A stretch of 64,000 nucleotides of DNA from Pantoea sp. Eser (GTDB taxonomy: Bacteria > Pseudomonadota > Gammaproteobacteria > Enterobacterales > Enterobacteriaceae). Within the stretch, counting starts at the first letter, position 1. Each line of letters begins with the position of its first letter. The stretch lies in assembly GCA_009830035.1 (NCBI GenBank), contig SZZY01000003.1, positions 186,001 to 250,000 on the forward strand. The letters run 5' to 3'. Below the pieces are notes generated by a model. That model was not told where the DNA came from, ran no database searches, and saw only the letters and a program-made list of their open reading frames with translations. Below are positions 18,755-30,730 of the stretch, piece after piece. Position numbers and translations under genes: made by a program.

Positions 18755-19966
18755 TTAGCCGAACCAGTGATGGAACATCAGTTTGATGTAGTCAACGATG
18801 CGGCTGAAGAATCCGCCTTCCTGGATCTCATTCAACACCACCAGCGGGCGCTGTTCGATGGTTTTGCCATCCAGCTGGAAGTTGATGCTGCCGACCACCT
18901 GATTTTTCTTCAGCGGCGCGTGCAGTTCGGTGTTGTTCAGCACATAGCTGGCTTTCAGATCTTTCATCCGGCCACGTGGAATGGTCAGGTACGCATCTTT
19001 TTCAACGCCAAGCTGGACGCGATCGTTGTCACCAAACCATACCGGCTCAGAGGCGAACTCTTTGCCCGCTTTCAACGGTGCCACGGTTTCAAAGAAACGG
19101 AAGCCCCAGGTCAGCAGTTTTTTGCTTTCTGTCTCGCGGCCTTTGTAGGTGTGACCGCCCATTACCGCGGAGATCAGACGCATCTGGCCTTCGGTGGCCG
19201 ACGCCACCAGGTTGTAACCTGCTGCATTGGTATGGCCGGTTTTAATGCCATCCACGTTCAGGTTGGTATCCCACAGCAGACCGTTACGGTTCATCTGACG
19301 CATATTGTTGAAGGTGAACTCTTTCTCTTTATAGACGGCGTACTCTTCCGGTACGTCGCGGATCAGCGCCTGGCCAATCAGCGCCATGTCGCGCGCCGAG
19401 CTGTACTGACCTTCAGCATCCAGGCCGTGTACCGTCTGGAAATGGGTGTTCTGCAGGCCAATCGCTTTAACGTAGTTGTTCATCAGGTTAACGAACGCAT
19501 CCTGACTGCCGGCGACATAGTCTGCCATGGCGACACAGGCGTCGTTACCCGATTGCAGCACAATCCCACGCGTTAGCTGAGAAACTGGAACCCGATCGCC
19601 CGGCTTGAGGAACATCAGCGATGAACCTTTAAATACCGGGTTGCCGGTAGCCCAGGCATCCGGACCGACGGTGACCAGATCGTCCTGATGGATTTTGCCG
19701 GCTTTGACCGCCTGACCAATCACGTAGCTGGTCATCATTTTGGTCAGACTGGCGGGATCGCGACGTACATCAGCGTTTTTCTCGGCCAGCACTTTGCCCG
19801 AGTTGTAGTCGATAAGGACATACGCTTCGGCATCGATGTCCGGTACGCCCGGAATCATTGTCCTGAGATTGACGTCATCAGCAATAGCGGCATGGCTGAG
19901 AGAGAAGGCGATCAGTGATCCCACTGTCAGGCGTTTCAGCAAACGAGATGATTTCAGCGTGTTCAT
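18755..19966 (-). CDS. dacA: D-alanyl-D-alanine carboxypeptidase DacA (PBP5)
   Basis: The start at 19966 ([13 protein letters not shown], then a signal peptide ending AIADD) gives 403 residues, the E. coli length; the first ATG of the open frame adds 15 improbable residues. Motifs of the penicillin-binding fold: SLTK, SGN in LQSGNDAC, and KTG in GIKTGHTN. The amphipathic C-terminal anchor [14 protein letters not shown] tethers it to the periplasmic face of the inner membrane. It trims the terminal D-Ala of peptidoglycan pentapeptides and maintains cell diameter. Intact. Confidence 0.95.
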   Translation of the reverse strand: MNTLKSSRLLKRLTVGSLIAFSLSHAAIADDVNLRTMIPGVPDIDAEAYVLIDYNSGKVLAEKNADVRRDPASLTKMMTSYVIGQAVKAGKIHQDDLVTVGPDAWATGNPVFKGSSLMFLKPGDRVPVSQLTRGIVLQSGNDACVAMADYVAGSQDAFVNLMNNYVKAIGLQNTHFQTVHGLDAEGQYSSARDMALIGQALIRDVPEEYAVYKEKEFTFNNMRQMNRNGLLWDTNLNVDGIKTGHTNAAGYNLVASATEGQMRLISAVMGGHTYKGRETESKKLLTWGFRFFETVAPLKAGKEFASEPVWFGDNDRVQLGVEKDAYLTIPRGRMKDLKASYVLNNTELHAPLKKNQVVGSINFQLDGKTIEQRPLVVLNEIQEGGFFSRIVDYIKLMFHHWFG

Positions 19967-20089
19967 GTGTAGGACTACAACATCCGTGGTTTTGAGGTTT
20001 AAAAAAGTCACTCATCATACCCAATGGCTGGCTTTCCGGCATCGGGCATGATGATTGGGTTGTTAGCAGACGTAACGGTAACCGTTCAA

Positions 20090-21137
20090 TCAGCGACGTG
20101 TATTGGTAATAAATGAGGCAGTCTGGTCGTCACTGCTCAGGCGCTGTTGCAGCGCGGCCGCTTCGGCACGGGGCGGATAACCGCCGAGCTGGACACGATA
20201 CACATTGCCAGCCGTTTCCACCGTGCCGGGCACGCCATAACGCTGGCTCAGGCTTTTCATCAGCTGCTGCGCGCGCGCCGACCTGCACCACATAGCCGGC
20301 GGCAGCCTGCGCCGGGCTGGCAGCGGCGGGCGCTGCCGTCACGGCGGGTGCGCTGACCGCCGCTTCATTGCTTTCCAGTACGCCGCTGGCTAACGGCTGG
20401 GGTGCGCCGAGAAAACCACTGCTCTGCACCGGTGCGCCCATGTTGTCACTGCTCTGCAAGGTGCTGTTGCTGATCGCCTCAACATTTTGTTGCGGCACCG
20501 GCTGTGAAGCCGCCGCGCTGCCGCCGCTCATCACCGAGCCGCCGCTGAGATCCGGGCGGGCCGGCAGAGAATAACTCCGTTTCCCCACTACTGTCCCGAT
20601 GGTGCCGGGACCGGAGAGCGTACCATCCGGCGCGACCTTAATGTAATCGACCCGGACCCGTGAATTATTGGAGATGTTCAGGCGATCGCCAGCGGCGCGC
20701 GACAGGTCGATGATACGATCGGGCGTATACGGGCCACGATCGTTGACCCGCACCACAATCTGGCGGCCACTGGCAATATTGGTTACGCGCACGTAGCTCG
20801 GCAGCGGCAGAGTAGGGTGCGCGGCGGTCAGGGCATCAGGATCGTAAGCTTCGCCGGTGGCGGTGCGGTTGCCCTGCGCTTCTTCGCCGTACCAGGTGGC
20901 GAGGCCGACTTCGCTGTAGTTCGACGGATCTTTAATGATGCGGTAATTTTTGCCGTTGACGCTGTAATCTTGGCTGGTGCCGGGATTGATCGGCTCATAG
21001 CGTGGCTCAACGCCGGGTATTTCTACCACCGGGCCATTATAGGCCGGTTGCGGCGGCGCGGTATTTTGGGGTTCGGGCGTGGTACAGGCCGCCAGAACCA
21101 GTGATGCCAGTGCAACGCCAAGCCATTCCTTACGCAT
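20090..21137 (-). pseudogene. rlpA: Septal lipoprotein RlpA, frameshift removes the SPOR domain
   Basis: The start at 21137 gives MRKEWLGVALASLVLAACTT, a lipoprotein signal with lipobox LAAC. The double-psi beta-barrel domain is present: GLATWYGEEAQGNRTATGEA, AHPTLPLPSYVRVTN and VRVNDRGPYTPDRIIDLSRA, including the His and Asp needed for lytic activity in other RlpA proteins. After GYVVQVGA a small deletion in a GCGCGC run (near 20275) shifts the frame. The true SPOR domain (QQLMKSLSQRYGVPGTVETA to ITNTRR) is now out of frame. The product would be a secreted catalytic domain with a scrambled tail that cannot target denuded septal glycan. Confidence 0.85.
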
Positions 21138-21147
21138 CTGCAGCCTC

Positions 21148-22266
21148 TTAAACACTTTTAGATAACATTTTTCGGTGAGTATGGATCGACATCACAATGC
21201 CAAATCCCGCCATGAGCACGATAAGCGCGGAGCCGCCATAACTGACCAGTGGCAGCGGCACGCCAACTACCGGTAAGATACCACTAACCATGCCAATGTT
21301 AACGAAAACATAAACGAATAAAATCAGCATTAAACCGCCTGCCATTACCCGGCCAAAGGTGGTCTGGGCGCGGGCTGCCACAATCAAACCCCGCATGATC
21401 AGCAGCAGATAAAGCGCCAGCAGCACCAGTACCCCAACCAGCCCTAACTCCTCCGCCAGTACCGCGAAGATAAAGTCAGTGTGGCGTTCCGGCAAAAACT
21501 CCAGCTGTGACTGGGTGCCATGCAGCCAGCCTTTGCCGCGCAGGCCGCCAGAACCAATCGCAATTTTCGATTGAATGATGTGGTAACCGGCACCCAGTGG
21601 ATCGCTTTCCGGATCGAGCAGCATCATCACGCGGTCACGTTGATAGTCGTGCATCAGGAAGAACCACAGAATCGGGATAAACGCCGCCGCCAGCAGCACT
21701 GCGACGCCAATCAGTTTCCAGCTCATGCCGGACAGGAACAGCACAAACAGTCCGGAGGCGGCAATCAGAATCGAAGTACCGAGATCGGGCTGAGCCGCCA
21801 CCAGCAGGGTGGGTAAAAAAATCAGGATCAGCGCGATACCGGTGTTTTTCAGCGTCGGCGGGCAGACGTCGCGGTTGATAAAGCGCGCCACCATCAGTGG
21901 CACGGCAATTTTCGCGATTTCCGACGGCTGAAAGCGGACGATACCGAGGTCAAGCCAGCGCTGGGCACCTTTACTGATCTGCCCAAACGCATCCACCGCA
22001 ATCAGCAGAATGACGCAGATGATATAGAGATAGGGCGCCCAGCCTTCGTAGACGCGCGGTGGCACCTGCGCCAGCACAATCATGATCACCAGCCCCATGG
22101 CGATCTGGCCGATTTTACGCTCCATCATGCCCGGGGCCTGGCCACTGGCGCTCCAGATCACCACGGCGCTGTAAATCAGCAGGCCGAGAATCACCAGCAT
22201 AAACAGCGGATCGATATGGATGCGCATCCAGATCGATCGTTTCTGCGGACTATCGTTCATCGACAT
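21148..22266 (-). CDS. mrdB: Peptidoglycan glycosyltransferase RodA (MrdB)
   Basis: A 372-residue SEDS-family protein with ten membrane helices. Conserved stretches are [15 protein letters not shown] (catalytic Asp region), [20 protein letters not shown] and [14 protein letters not shown], and [20 protein letters not shown]. RodA polymerises lipid II during cell elongation and works with PBP2, encoded by the adjoining mrdA two bases upstream. E. coli RodA is about the same length. Intact, as expected for an essential rod-shape gene. Confidence 0.95.
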   Translation of the reverse strand: MSMNDSPQKRSIWMRIHIDPLFMLVILGLLIYSAVVIWSASGQAPGMMERKIGQIAMGLVIMIVLAQVPPRVYEGWAPYLYIICVILLIAVDAFGQISKGAQRWLDLGIVRFQPSEIAKIAVPLMVARFINRDVCPPTLKNTGIALILIFLPTLLVAAQPDLGTSILIAASGLFVLFLSGMSWKLIGVAVLLAAAFIPILWFFLMHDYQRDRVMMLLDPESDPLGAGYHIIQSKIAIGSGGLRGKGWLHGTQSQLEFLPERHTDFIFAVLAEELGLVGVLVLLALYLLLIMRGLIVAARAQTTFGRVMAGGLMLILFVYVFVNIGMVSGILPVVGVPLPLVSYGGSALIVLMAGFGIVMSIHTHRKMLSKSV

Positions 22267-22268
22267 GT

Positions 22269-24173
22269 TTATTCACCTTCATAGCCGGGCGGCACCGGGG
22301 CTGCGTCCGGCAGGACTGTATTGTTATCACCTAACATGATGTGATCCAGAATCTGGCGCATCACGGTGCCGACAGCCGGTCCGGCGCCACCGTTTTCCAT
22401 GATAATGGTCACCGCGACCCGAGGTTTGTCATAAGGAGCAAACGCGGTCATCAGCTTGTGGTCGCGTAATCGTTCGGCAATTTTATGAGCGTTGTAGGTT
22501 TCATTCTCTTTCAGGCCAAACACCTGCGCCGTCCCTGATTTGGCGGCGATTTTATACGGCGCGTCAGCAAAACTTTTGTGCGCGGTACCGTTAGGCCGAT
22601 TCGCCACGCCATACATTCCGTCTTTGGCGATTTCCCAGTAGCCGGAATTGATGTCGCCAATCGGCGCAGCAGGTGGCTGGCGATAAGGCACCAGGGTGCG
22701 TCCTTCGCGGGTGGCGCGCAGCATATGCGGCACCCGGATGACGCCATCGTTAATCAGGATCATCATCGCTTTGTTCATCTGCAGCGGCGTCGCGGTCCAG
22801 TAACCCTGGCCGATGCCCACCGGGATGGTGTCGCCCTGATACCACGGCTTTTTGAAACGTCTGAGCTTCCAGCCACGGGTGGGCATGTTGCCCGCGCTCT
22901 CCTGCGGCAAATCGATGCCGGTGCGACTGCCGTAACCAAACTTGTTCATCCACTCCGACAGCCGGTCGATGCCCATGTCATAGGCGACCTGATAGAAGAA
23001 GGTATCGGCGGACTCTTCCAGCGCTTTGGTAACGTTCAGGCGGCCGTGGCCCCATTTTTTCCAGTCGCGAAAGCGCTTCTCTGAGCCGGGCAGCTGCCAC
23101 CAGCCGGGATCGAACAGGCTGGTATTGCGGTTAATGACGCCGGCGCTCAGGGCAGAGACCGCAACGTACGGTTTGACCGTTGAGGCGGGAGGATAAGCGG
23201 CTTGGATGGCGCGGTTATACAGCGGACGGTTTTCATCGTTGAGCAGGCCGCGATAATCTTTGCTGGAGATACCGTCGACAAACAGATTCGGGTCGTAGCT
23301 CGGCGTTGAAACCATCGCCAGAATTTCGCCGGTACGCGGATCGCTGACCACTACCGCGGCGCGACTGCCGGTCAGCAGCGTTTCGATATACTGTTGCAGC
23401 TTAAGATCGATGGTCAGATAGATATCACGGCCGGCCTGCGGTGACTCTTCATGCAGCTGACGGATCACCCGGCCACGGTTGTTCACTTCAACCTCTTCAA
23501 AGCCGGTTTTGCCATGCAGCAGATCTTCGTAATAGGCTTCAATGCCGAGCTTACCGATACCGTGGGTTGCGGCGTAGTTAGGCCATTTTCCCTCTTTATA
23601 GAGGCGAGCAACGTCACGATCGTTAATTTTGGACACGTAACCGACCACGTGCGTCAGGGTCTGGCCAAACGGATAGTAACGGCGCTGATACCCTTTGACT
23701 TCTACGCCGGGGAAGCGGTACTGATTTACCGCAAAGCGCGCGACCTGCACTTCATTCAGGCCAGTTTTTACCGGAATAGAGGTAAAGCGACGCGAGCGTT
23801 TACGCTCTTTTTGAAAGTTTTCGAGGTCGTCGTCGGTCAGTTCGAGAATCGGACGCAGGTTATCCAGCGTCTGCTGCAGATTATCGACTTTTTCCAGCAC
23901 CAGTTCGGCCTGATAGATGGTGCGGTTGAGTGCCAGCGGCGTGCCGGTGCGGTCATAGATGATGCCCCGGCTGGGCGCGACCGGAACCAGCTTAATGCGG
24001 TTTTCGTTTGAGCGGGTGCTGTAATCGTCAAAGCGTAAAATTTGCAGGTTGTAAAGATTAACCACCAGCACCGAGGAGAGCAGTAAGATACCGACGAAAG
24101 CGATAAACGCCCGACGGACAAAAAGTTTCTGTTCGGCGCTGTAATCGCGAAAGGCGTTGCTTTGTAATTTCAT
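22269..24173 (-). CDS. mrdA: Peptidoglycan transpeptidase PBP2 (MrdA)
   Basis: The 634-residue class B penicillin-binding protein has one N-terminal membrane helix ([20 protein letters not shown]), the pedestal domain, and transpeptidase motifs: STVK in [19 protein letters not shown] in [16 protein letters not shown] and [10 protein letters not shown]. The residue before the active-site Ser is Ala where E. coli has Gly. PBP2 cross-links the strands made by RodA in the elongasome and is the target of mecillinam. It lies 34 bases after rlmH. Intact. Confidence 0.95.
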   Translation of the reverse strand: MKLQSNAFRDYSAEQKLFVRRAFIAFVGILLLSSVLVVNLYNLQILRFDDYSTRSNENRIKLVPVAPSRGIIYDRTGTPLALNRTIYQAELVLEKVDNLQQTLDNLRPILELTDDDLENFQKERKRSRRFTSIPVKTGLNEVQVARFAVNQYRFPGVEVKGYQRRYYPFGQTLTHVVGYVSKINDRDVARLYKEGKWPNYAATHGIGKLGIEAYYEDLLHGKTGFEEVEVNNRGRVIRQLHEESPQAGRDIYLTIDLKLQQYIETLLTGSRAAVVVSDPRTGEILAMVSTPSYDPNLFVDGISSKDYRGLLNDENRPLYNRAIQAAYPPASTVKPYVAVSALSAGVINRNTSLFDPGWWQLPGSEKRFRDWKKWGHGRLNVTKALEESADTFFYQVAYDMGIDRLSEWMNKFGYGSRTGIDLPQESAGNMPTRGWKLRRFKKPWYQGDTIPVGIGQGYWTATPLQMNKAMMILINDGVIRVPHMLRATREGRTLVPYRQPPAAPIGDINSGYWEIAKDGMYGVANRPNGTAHKSFADAPYKIAAKSGTAQVFGLKENETYNAHKIAERLRDHKLMTAFAPYDKPRVAVTIIMENGGAGPAVGTVMRQILDHIMLGDNNTVLPDAAPVPPGYEGE

Positions 24174-24207
24174 CCGCTACTTGTCATGTCTGATGTGGGC
24201 TGATCGG

Positions 24208-24678
24208 TCATTCACGATGATAAGGATGATTTGTCGTTATGCTCCATGCACGATACAGACTTTCGGCCACCAGCACGCGCACCAGCGGATGGGGCAACGT
24301 CAATGCTGACAGTGACCAGCTCTGTTCTGCCGCCGCTTTACAGGCCGGCGCCAGCCCTTCAGGACCGCCAATCAACAGGCTGACATCGCGACCATCCAGC
24401 TTCCAGCGTTCAAGCTGCTGCGCCAGCTGTGGGGTTTCCCACGGATGGCCGGGAATATCCAGAGTGATGATGCGATTGCCTTTGCCGATCGCCGCTAACA
24501 TCGCTTCACCCTCTTTTTCAAGGATGCGTTTGATATCAGCATTTTTGCCGCGTTTACCCGCGGTAACTTCGGTCAGCTCCAGCGGCATATCTTTCGGGAA
24601 GCGGCGCAGATATTCCATGAAACCGGTCTGCACCCAGTCAGGCATTTTGGTGCCGACGGCAACAAGTTGCAGTTTCAC
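24208..24678 (-). CDS. rlmH: 23S rRNA pseudouridine-1915 N3-methyltransferase
   Basis: A 156-residue SPOUT methyltransferase of standard length. It starts [20 protein letters not shown] and ends [30 protein letters not shown] is the SAM-binding trefoil knot. It methylates pseudouridine 1915 in helix 69 of 23S rRNA in assembled 70S ribosomes. Three bases separate it from rsfS, indicating co-transcription. Confidence 0.95.
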   Translation of the reverse strand: MKLQLVAVGTKMPDWVQTGFMEYLRRFPKDMPLELTEVTAGKRGKNADIKRILEKEGEAMLAAIGKGNRIITLDIPGHPWETPQLAQQLERWKLDGRDVSLLIGGPEGLAPACKAAAEQSWSLSALTLPHPLVRVLVAESLYRAWSITTNHPYHRE

Positions 24679-24681
24679 CGG

Positions 24682-24999
24682 TTAGCCCCAGAGTTTTTCC
24701 AGCTCGTACAGCTGGCGACTCTCTTCCTGCATCACATGCACGATGACATCACCGAGATCGACAACCACCCAATCTGCTGCGCTCTTGCCTTCAATGCCTA
24801 ACGGCATCAGGCCGGCCGCACGGGACTCCTGCTCAACGTGCTCGGCGATCGAGGTGACGTGACGCGTGGAGGTGCCGGTGCAGATGATCATGAAATAGGT
24901 GATGCTGGATTTTCCCTGAACGTCGATGGTGACAATGTCCTGGCCTTTGAGATCATCAATCTTATCAATAACGAACTCTTGGAGTGCTTTACCTTGCAA
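24682..24999 (-). CDS. rsfS: Ribosomal silencing factor RsfS
   Basis: The 105-residue product uses a TTG start ([20 protein letters not shown]), as in E. coli. The DUF143 fold shows KSSIT and [16 protein letters not shown], and it ends in the family tail YELEKLWG. RsfS binds uL14 on the 50S subunit and blocks subunit joining during starvation. The preceding gap to nadD is only 92 bases; cobC, which sits there in E. coli, is absent. Confidence 0.93.
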   Translation of the reverse strand: MQGKALQEFVIDKIDDLKGQDIVTIDVQGKSSITYFMIICTGTSTRHVTSIAEHVEQESRAAGLMPLGIEGKSAADWVVVDLGDVIVHVMQEESRQLYELEKLWG

Positions 25000-25091
25000 A
25001 AGGTTCCCCTCTAAAACTGGTGGTGACGAGCCGGCTGTAAGCCCGGATTATGCAGCCAAAAAATTAAGCGGCGCAGTGTAGCATGCCCGGA

Positions 25092-25736
25092 TCAGTCGCG
25101 ATATAAGCCTGCGTGGTCGATATAATCGATAATCGCAGCGGGCAGCAGAGCATCGCAGGACTTGTTGTGATGGCGACGGCGACGGATCTCGGTGGCGGAG
25201 ATGTCGACCAGCGGCGTTCCTGCCAGCCAGATGTGGCCGGCAGGCTGATGATGAAGCTGTTGTACGTCGTGCGCAAGATGCTGATCGAGCCAGCGCTGCA
25301 TCTCGGGCGACGACATCTGCGTCGGATAGCCCGGCCGCTGACACACCAGCAGGTGGCAGAGTGACAGCAGATCCTTCCAGCGATGCCACTTTGACAGGTT
25401 CAACAGCGAATCCTGACCGATGATGAAGCCCAGCGGCTGCTGAGCGCCGCGTTCGGCCCGCAGATTTTCCAGCGTGGTCACGGTCCAGGAGGGCGTATCG
25501 CGTTCCAGTTCACGGGTATCAATGTCAAACAGCGGCAATCCGGCGATGGCGCAGCGCAGCATCGCCACCCGCTGGGTCGCGCTGGCTTCAGGCTGCGGAC
25601 GGTGCGGCGGCACATTGTTCGGCAGCAGGGTGACTTTTTGCAGCCCGGTCTGCTGCGCCAGCGCTTCAACCGGACGCAGATGCCCGAAATGGATCGGATC
25701 GAAAGTGCCGCCAAATAGCGCGTTTAACTCAGACAT
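25092..25736 (-). CDS. nadD: Nicotinate-mononucleotide adenylyltransferase
   Basis: A 214-residue nucleotidyltransferase. [19 protein letters not shown] carries the (H/T)xGH nucleotide-binding motif, [17 protein letters not shown] is typical of NadD, and [12 protein letters not shown] holds the ISxxxxR signature. It makes nicotinate adenine dinucleotide from NaMN and ATP, an essential step of NAD synthesis. The start overlaps the holA stop, so the two are translationally coupled. Confidence 0.95.
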   Translation of the reverse strand: MSELNALFGGTFDPIHFGHLRPVEALAQQTGLQKVTLLPNNVPPHRPQPEASATQRVAMLRCAIAGLPLFDIDTRELERDTPSWTVTTLENLRAERGAQQPLGFIIGQDSLLNLSKWHRWKDLLSLCHLLVCQRPGYPTQMSSPEMQRWLDQHLAHDVQQLHHQPAGHIWLAGTPLVDISATEIRRRRHHNKSCDALLPAAIIDYIDHAGLYRD

Positions 25737-26760
25737 GGGCGAAACTCGCGGGAAACGCGCGGCTGCTGAGCAGCAGCGTCAGGGTTTGCAACTGCGGCCA
25801 TACCGGCTGGCCGTAATCCTGTTTCAGGGTGATCTCAATCTGGCTCAGCAGATGGATTGCCCGCTGCAAACGCGCCGCACCCAGCCGTTGTAGCGCATCG
25901 GTGAACAGGGCGCGGCGGTTCTGCCAGATGCGCTGCTGATCCATCAGGTTACGCAGCGGCTGTTGCGCCTGATGACGTTGCAGATGCAACAGCGTCAGCA
26001 GATCGCGTTGCAGGGTGCGCAGCAGGATCACCACCTCGCTCTCTTCTCTCTCCAGCTGATGCAGGATATGCAGAGCACGGCGGCTTTTGCCCGCCAGCAC
26101 CGCGTCGACCCAGTGGAAAGGGGTGAAGTGCGCCGTATCGCTGACCGCTTCCTCAACCCGCGGTAGAGTTAGTTTGCCGTCGGGCCACTGCAGCGACAGC
26201 CGCTCCAGCGCCTGCGCCAGCGCCAGCAGATTGCCCTCATAGCAGTAGCACAACAGCTGAATGGCCGCGTCATCAACCGCCAGCTTCAGCGCTTTGGCGC
26301 GATTCGCCACCCAGCGCGGCAGCTGCGCCTGCTCCGGAGTCTGGCAGGGCACTAACACGGCGGAGGCCGAAAGCGCTTTAAACCAGGCGCTGTTTTCCTG
26401 CGCTTTGGTCAGCTTCGGCATCCGGCAAATCAGCAGAATATCGGCGTGCAGCAGTTGCGACAGCTTAACTAGCTGCTCAGCCATCGCGGCATTCGGACCA
26501 TTGTCAGGGAAGTGCAGGGTGAGTGTCTGACGCAGGGCGAACAGGCTCAGCGACTGACAGCTGACAAACAGGCTTTCCCAGTCGGTCTGGGCATCGAGGG
26601 TAACGCTGAAGTGTTCTTCGAATCCCTGGGTGGTGGCTGCCGCGCGGATCGCGTCTGTGCTCTCCTGCAGCAGCAGGGGTTCGTTACCGGCCAACAAATA
26701 ACAGGCGCGCAGCCCCTCACGGAGCTGCGCGCTGAGTTGTTCGGGATAAATCCTGATCAT
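25729..26760 (-). CDS. holA: DNA polymerase III delta subunit
   Basis: The 343-residue HolA protein starts [20 protein letters not shown] and shows [20 protein letters not shown] in the N-terminal AAA-like domain, [20 protein letters not shown], and the C-terminal collar with [20 protein letters not shown]. The delta subunit opens the beta clamp as part of the clamp loader. Its start overlaps the lptE stop (ATGA), and its end overlaps nadD. Intact. Confidence 0.95.
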   Translation of the reverse strand: MIRIYPEQLSAQLREGLRACYLLAGNEPLLLQESTDAIRAAATTQGFEEHFSVTLDAQTDWESLFVSCQSLSLFALRQTLTLHFPDNGPNAAMAEQLVKLSQLLHADILLICRMPKLTKAQENSAWFKALSASAVLVPCQTPEQAQLPRWVANRAKALKLAVDDAAIQLLCYCYEGNLLALAQALERLSLQWPDGKLTLPRVEEAVSDTAHFTPFHWVDAVLAGKSRRALHILHQLEREESEVVILLRTLQRDLLTLLHLQRHQAQQPLRNLMDQQRIWQNRRALFTDALQRLGAARLQRAIHLLSQIEITLKQDYGQPVWPQLQTLTLLLSSRAFPASFAHV

Positions 26761-27356
26761 TGCAGACTGGTGGCAGAGGAAGAAGGGACTTCCTCTGAGT
26801 CCTGACCCGGCACCGGAATCGCTGACTGGCGCAGGGTATCTTTATTGTTCAGCTGTGCCGCATGGACCGTCAGCAGTTTACGCACCAGCTGCTCGGCAGC
26901 ACGCTGACGCATCTCCTGCACAATCATGTCCTGCTCAGCATCTTTCGCCAGCGCCGCATTCGGGTTATCGAAGAACGAACGATAAACCGTGGTGCTGATC
27001 GGATAAATGCCTTTGCCCGGCAGCAGCACCTGGGCGGTCAGGGTCATCACCAGCTGGTACTCAGCGGTTCCGCCATTGATAAAGACCGATGCGGTGTTGT
27101 GGTTCTGCGCTTCGCTACCCAGACGTAAGGTCGGGATATCAGTGCGGTTCTGCTTGCTGTCCTCAACAATGCGCACATTGTTGATACGCAGCTGCTGCCG
27201 CACGGTACGCGCCAGTGGACCGTAAGGATCGCCGGTTAAAACAATCAGGGTTTTCAGTTCGGTTGGCACCTGAGTAGTGCCGCGCGGATGAAAACCACAG
27301 CCAGCGGTGATCACCACCGCCAGCATGACAAACTGCCTGATAATCGGATGTCGCAC
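26757..27356 (-). CDS. lptE: LPS-assembly lipoprotein LptE
   Basis: A 199-residue outer-membrane lipoprotein. The signal peptide ends in the lipobox ITAGC, with Cys20 the lipidated residue, followed by [20 protein letters not shown] as in LptE (RlpB). LptE plugs the LptD barrel and helps assemble lipopolysaccharide into the outer leaflet. The gene lies 14 bases after leuS. The C-terminal tail is rich in Ser and Gln. Intact. Confidence 0.93.
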   Translation of the reverse strand: MRHPIIRQFVMLAVVITAGCGFHPRGTTQVPTELKTLIVLTGDPYGPLARTVRQQLRINNVRIVEDSKQNRTDIPTLRLGSEAQNHNTASVFINGGTAEYQLVMTLTAQVLLPGKGIYPISTTVYRSFFDNPNAALAKDAEQDMIVQEMRQRAAEQLVRKLLTVHAAQLNNKDTLRQSAIPVPGQDSEEVPSSSATSLQ

Positions 27357-27370
27357 AGTTCCTCCTGAAC

Positions 27371-29953
27371 TTAACCTACGACCAGGTTAAGCAGTTTGCC
27401 CGGTACATAAATGACTTTACGAATCGTCACGCCGTCTAGGTACTTCGCCACCAGATGCTCCTGGGCGGCGCGTGCCTGAACCTGTTCCTGAGTGGCATCG
27501 GCCGGTACGGTAATTTTACCGCGTACTTTTCCGTTTACCTGCACCACGACCAGCAGTGAATCTTCCACTATTGCGGCTTCATCAGCAACCGGCCAGCTGG
27601 CTTCATCAATCGTCCCTTCGCCGCCCAGCGTCTGCCACAGAACATAGCTGGCATGCGGGGTGAACGGATAGAGCAGACGGACAATAGCCAGCAGCGCTTT
27701 CTGCATCAGAGCGCGATCCTGCTTGCTCTCCTGCGGCGCACGTGCCAGTTTGTTCATCAGTTCCATAATGGCGGCGATGGCGGTGTTGAAGGTCTGACGA
27801 CGGCCGATGTCATCCGCCACTTTGGCGATGGTTTTGTGCAGATCGCGACGCAGTGACTTCTGCTCATCATTGAGGCTGGCGACGTCGAGCGCCAAGGTTG
27901 CGCCTTTCTGGGTGTGGTCTAAGACCAGCTTCCAGACGCGCTTCAGGAAGCGGTTGGCCCCTTCCACGCCCGACTCCTGCCACTCCAGCGTCATATCGGC
28001 CGGGGAAGCAAACATCATGAACAGACGCACGGTATCCGCGCCGTAACGCTCGACCATCAGCTGAGGATCGATGCCGTTGTTCTTCGACTTCGACATTTTG
28101 CTCATGCCGGCGTAGATTACTTCGCGGCCCTGAGTATCAACCGCCTTGACGATGCGGCCTTTCTCATCGCGTTCCACGTTAACGTCGACCGGCGAAACCC
28201 AGTTACGCTCACCGTTGGCACCGAGGTAATAGAAGGTGTCCGCCAGTACCATCCCCTGACACAGCAGGCGCTTGGCCGGTTCATTGGAGTTAACCAGACC
28301 AGCGTCACGCAGCAGCTTGTGGAAGAAGCGGAAATACATCAGGTGCATGATGGCGTGTTCAATACCGCCCACATATTGGTCGACCGGCAGCCAGTAGTTC
28401 GCCGCCGCCGGATCCAGCATGCCTTCCTTGTAGCTGGCGCAGGTGTAACGCGCGTAATACCAGGAAGATTCCATAAAGGTGTCGAAGGTGTCGGTTTCAC
28501 GCAGCGCTGGCTGACCGTTGACGGTGGTTTTTGCCCACTCCAGGTCGGCTTTAATCGGGTTGGTAATGCCGTCCATCACCACATCTTCCGGCAGGATCAC
28601 TGGCAGCTGATCTTCTGGTGTTGGCATAACCGTACCGTCTTCCAGCGTCACCATCGGGATTGGCGCACCCCAGTAACGCTGACGTGAAACACCCCAGTCG
28701 CGCAGGCGGTAGTTCACTTTACGCACGCCCACGCCTTTGGCGGCCAGCGCTTCAGCAATCGCGTTGAAGCCTGCTGCGTGATCCAGACCGTTAAACTCAC
28801 CTGAGTTAAACAGTGTGCCTTTTTCGGTCATCGCCACGGCGCTGACGTCTGGCTCGCTGCCGTCAAGGTTCAGCACTACCGGCTTAATCGGCAGATGGTA
28901 TTTGGTGGCAAATTCCCAGTCACGCTGATCGTGTGCCGGAACCGCCATCACTGCACCGGTGCCATATTCCATCAGCACGAAGTTAGCGACCCAGACCGGG
29001 ATTGGCTCGCCGGTCAGCGGATGGATAGCAGACAGGCCGGTGGCCATGCCTTTCTTCTCCATGGTTGCCATTTCCGCTTCAGCCACTTTGGTGTTGCGGC
29101 ATTCGGCGATAAAGTCAGCCAGCGCCGGATTATTCACCGATGCCTGGGTGGCCAGCGGATGACCCGCGGCGACCGCGACATAGGTTGCGCCGATAAAGGT
29201 GTCCGGACGGGTGGTGTAGACGGTTACTTTCTCTTCGCTGTCCGCGATGTCAAAGGTGATCTCAACCCCTTCAGAGCGGCCAATCCAGTTACGCTGCATG
29301 GTCTTGACCTGCTCAGGCCACTCTTCCAGCGTATCGAGATCGTTCAGTAACTCTTCCGCGTAATCGGTGATTTTAATGAACCACTGCGGGATCTCTTTGC
29401 GTTCAACTTTGGTATCACAGCGCCAGCAGCAGCCGTCGATTACCTGCTCGTTAGCCAGCACTGTCTGATCATTCGGGCACCAGTTAACCGCTGAGGTTTT
29501 CTTATACACCAGACCTTTTTCATACAGTTTGGTGAAGAACCACTGCTCCCAGCGATAATATTCCGGCTGGCAGGTCGCCAGTTCACGGCTCCAGTCATAA
29601 CCAAAACCCAGCAGCTTAAGCTGGTTTTTCATATAGGCGATGTTGTCGTAGGTCCAGGGGGCCGGTGCGGTATTGTTTTTGACCGCCGCGCCTTCCGCAG
29701 GCAGACCGAAAGCGTCCCAGCCAATCGGCTGTAGCACGTTTTTGCCGAGCATACGCTGATAACGCGCGATTACGTCGCCGATGGTGTAGTTACGAACGTG
29801 GCCCATATGCAGGCGGCCAGAAGGATAGGGCAACATGGAGAGGCAATAGTATTTTTCTTTGCCTTCCTGCTCAGTCACTTTAAACGTTTCGTTTTCATCC
29901 CAGTGCTGCTGCACGCGGGATTCAATCTCTTCCGGGCGGTATTGCTCTTGCAT
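27371..29953 (-). CDS. leuS: Leucyl-tRNA synthetase
   Basis: The 860 residues match the E. coli length. Class I signatures: [15 protein letters not shown] (HIGH equivalent) and [10 protein letters not shown] (KMSKS). The CP1 editing domain shows [19 protein letters not shown] and [15 protein letters not shown]. It charges tRNA-Leu and hydrolyses mischarged products. The start [18 protein letters not shown] is preceded by a purine-rich site. At 27436 a rare CTA leucine codon (in YLDG) lies in CCTAG on the coding strand, a silent change that fits a former CCTGG. First gene of the leuS-lptE-holA-nadD operon. Confidence 0.97.
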   Translation of the reverse strand: MQEQYRPEEIESRVQQHWDENETFKVTEQEGKEKYYCLSMLPYPSGRLHMGHVRNYTIGDVIARYQRMLGKNVLQPIGWDAFGLPAEGAAVKNNTAPAPWTYDNIAYMKNQLKLLGFGYDWSRELATCQPEYYRWEQWFFTKLYEKGLVYKKTSAVNWCPNDQTVLANEQVIDGCCWRCDTKVERKEIPQWFIKITDYAEELLNDLDTLEEWPEQVKTMQRNWIGRSEGVEITFDIADSEEKVTVYTTRPDTFIGATYVAVAAGHPLATQASVNNPALADFIAECRNTKVAEAEMATMEKKGMATGLSAIHPLTGEPIPVWVANFVLMEYGTGAVMAVPAHDQRDWEFATKYHLPIKPVVLNLDGSEPDVSAVAMTEKGTLFNSGEFNGLDHAAGFNAIAEALAAKGVGVRKVNYRLRDWGVSRQRYWGAPIPMVTLEDGTVMPTPEDQLPVILPEDVVMDGITNPIKADLEWAKTTVNGQPALRETDTFDTFMESSWYYARYTCASYKEGMLDPAAANYWLPVDQYVGGIEHAIMHLMYFRFFHKLLRDAGLVNSNEPAKRLLCQGMVLADTFYYLGANGERNWVSPVDVNVERDEKGRIVKAVDTQGREVIYAGMSKMSKSKNNGIDPQLMVERYGADTVRLFMMFASPADMTLEWQESGVEGANRFLKRVWKLVLDHTQKGATLALDVASLNDEQKSLRRDLHKTIAKVADDIGRRQTFNTAIAAIMELMNKLARAPQESKQDRALMQKALLAIVRLLYPFTPHASYVLWQTLGGEGTIDEASWPVADEAAIVEDSLLVVVQVNGKVRGKITVPADATQEQVQARAAQEHLVAKYLDGVTIRKVIYVPGKLLNLVVG

Positions 29954-30173
29954 GGCTGCCTGTGGTCCTTAATGAATAACACTTTGCTGACGTTAAGATC
30001 CGCATAGCATACCCATAAGGCCGCGCATCAACAACATTTCCCACTTTCGCTGGCGCGATTTGTGTCGAAAGCGTCAAAGCCTTCACCTTTTGTAATTCAA
30101 CCAACAGATGACACGGCAAACACTATAAAGCGACTAAACTTACTCCAGCGATGACCTACATAAGGAGAACAAA

Positions 30174-30656
30174 ATGAATGAAGTGGCTCAGGAATATCGC
30201 GAGTCGTTAGCGGTGCTGACCGAGCGTCTGCGTCAGGGCGATCGAAATATTGATAGTCTGATTAGCGAGCGACGCAGCCAGCTGCTGGCTCGTTCCGATC
30301 TGACGCCCGCTGAGGTCGATCAGGCGCTCAGCTCGGTGCGCCGCGATTTAGAAGAGTTTGCACGCAGCTATACCTATGTTGAAGAGCCGCTGGCCGATTC
30401 GCTGTTTATGCGCATCATCCGGGAAAGCGTCTGGAAAGAGCTGGCGGATATCACAGATAAAAGTCAGCTTGAGTGGCGCGAGGTGTTTCAGGATCTGCAT
30501 CACCATGGCGTCTATCAAAGCGGTGAAGTTGTGGGGCTGGGTAATCTGGTGTGTGAGAAATGTCAGTTCACCCGCGCGATCTACACGCCGGAAACGCTGT
30601 CGCGCTGCCCGGAGTGTAGTCACGATCAGTTCCAGCGTCAGCCTTTCGGGCCCTGA
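30174..30656 (+). CDS. ybeL: DUF1451 zinc-ribbon protein YbeL
   Basis: A 160-residue protein with a long helical N-terminal part (NEVAQEYRESLAVLTERLRQ) and a C-terminal zinc ribbon, LVCEKCQFTRAIYTPETLSR with CPEC. It matches YbeL of E. coli, which is divergent from leuS in the same position. Its function is unknown. The start has AAGGAGAAC directly upstream. Intact, followed by a strong terminator. Confidence 0.92.
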   Translation: MNEVAQEYRESLAVLTERLRQGDRNIDSLISERRSQLLARSDLTPAEVDQALSSVRRDLEEFARSYTYVEEPLADSLFMRIIRESVWKELADITDKSQLEWREVFQDLHHHGVYQSGEVVGLGNLVCEKCQFTRAIYTPETLSRCPECSHDQFQRQPFGP

Positions 30657-30662
30657 CAATCA

Positions 30663-30687
30663 GGCGGGCACCGGGCCCGCCTTTTTT
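30663..30687 (+). terminator. Rho-independent terminator of ybeL
   Basis: GGCGGGC and GCCCGCC make a perfect 7-bp stem around a 5-base loop, with six T residues directly after it. It begins 6 bases after the ybeL stop codon. Confidence 0.92.
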
Positions 30688-30721
30688 AGTGCAGAAGATC
30701 CGTTTTAGTGCAGAAGATCCG
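30684..30721. repeat. Two tandem copies of a 19-bp unit
   Basis: TTTTAGTGCAGAAGATCCG occurs twice with no gap, the first copy overlapping the terminator T tract. A third, diverged copy (GTGCAAAAGATCAGTGCAG) runs into the 3' end of gltL. It looks like a local slippage duplication behind a dead gene. Confidence 0.85.
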
Positions 30722-30730
30722 TGCAAAAGA

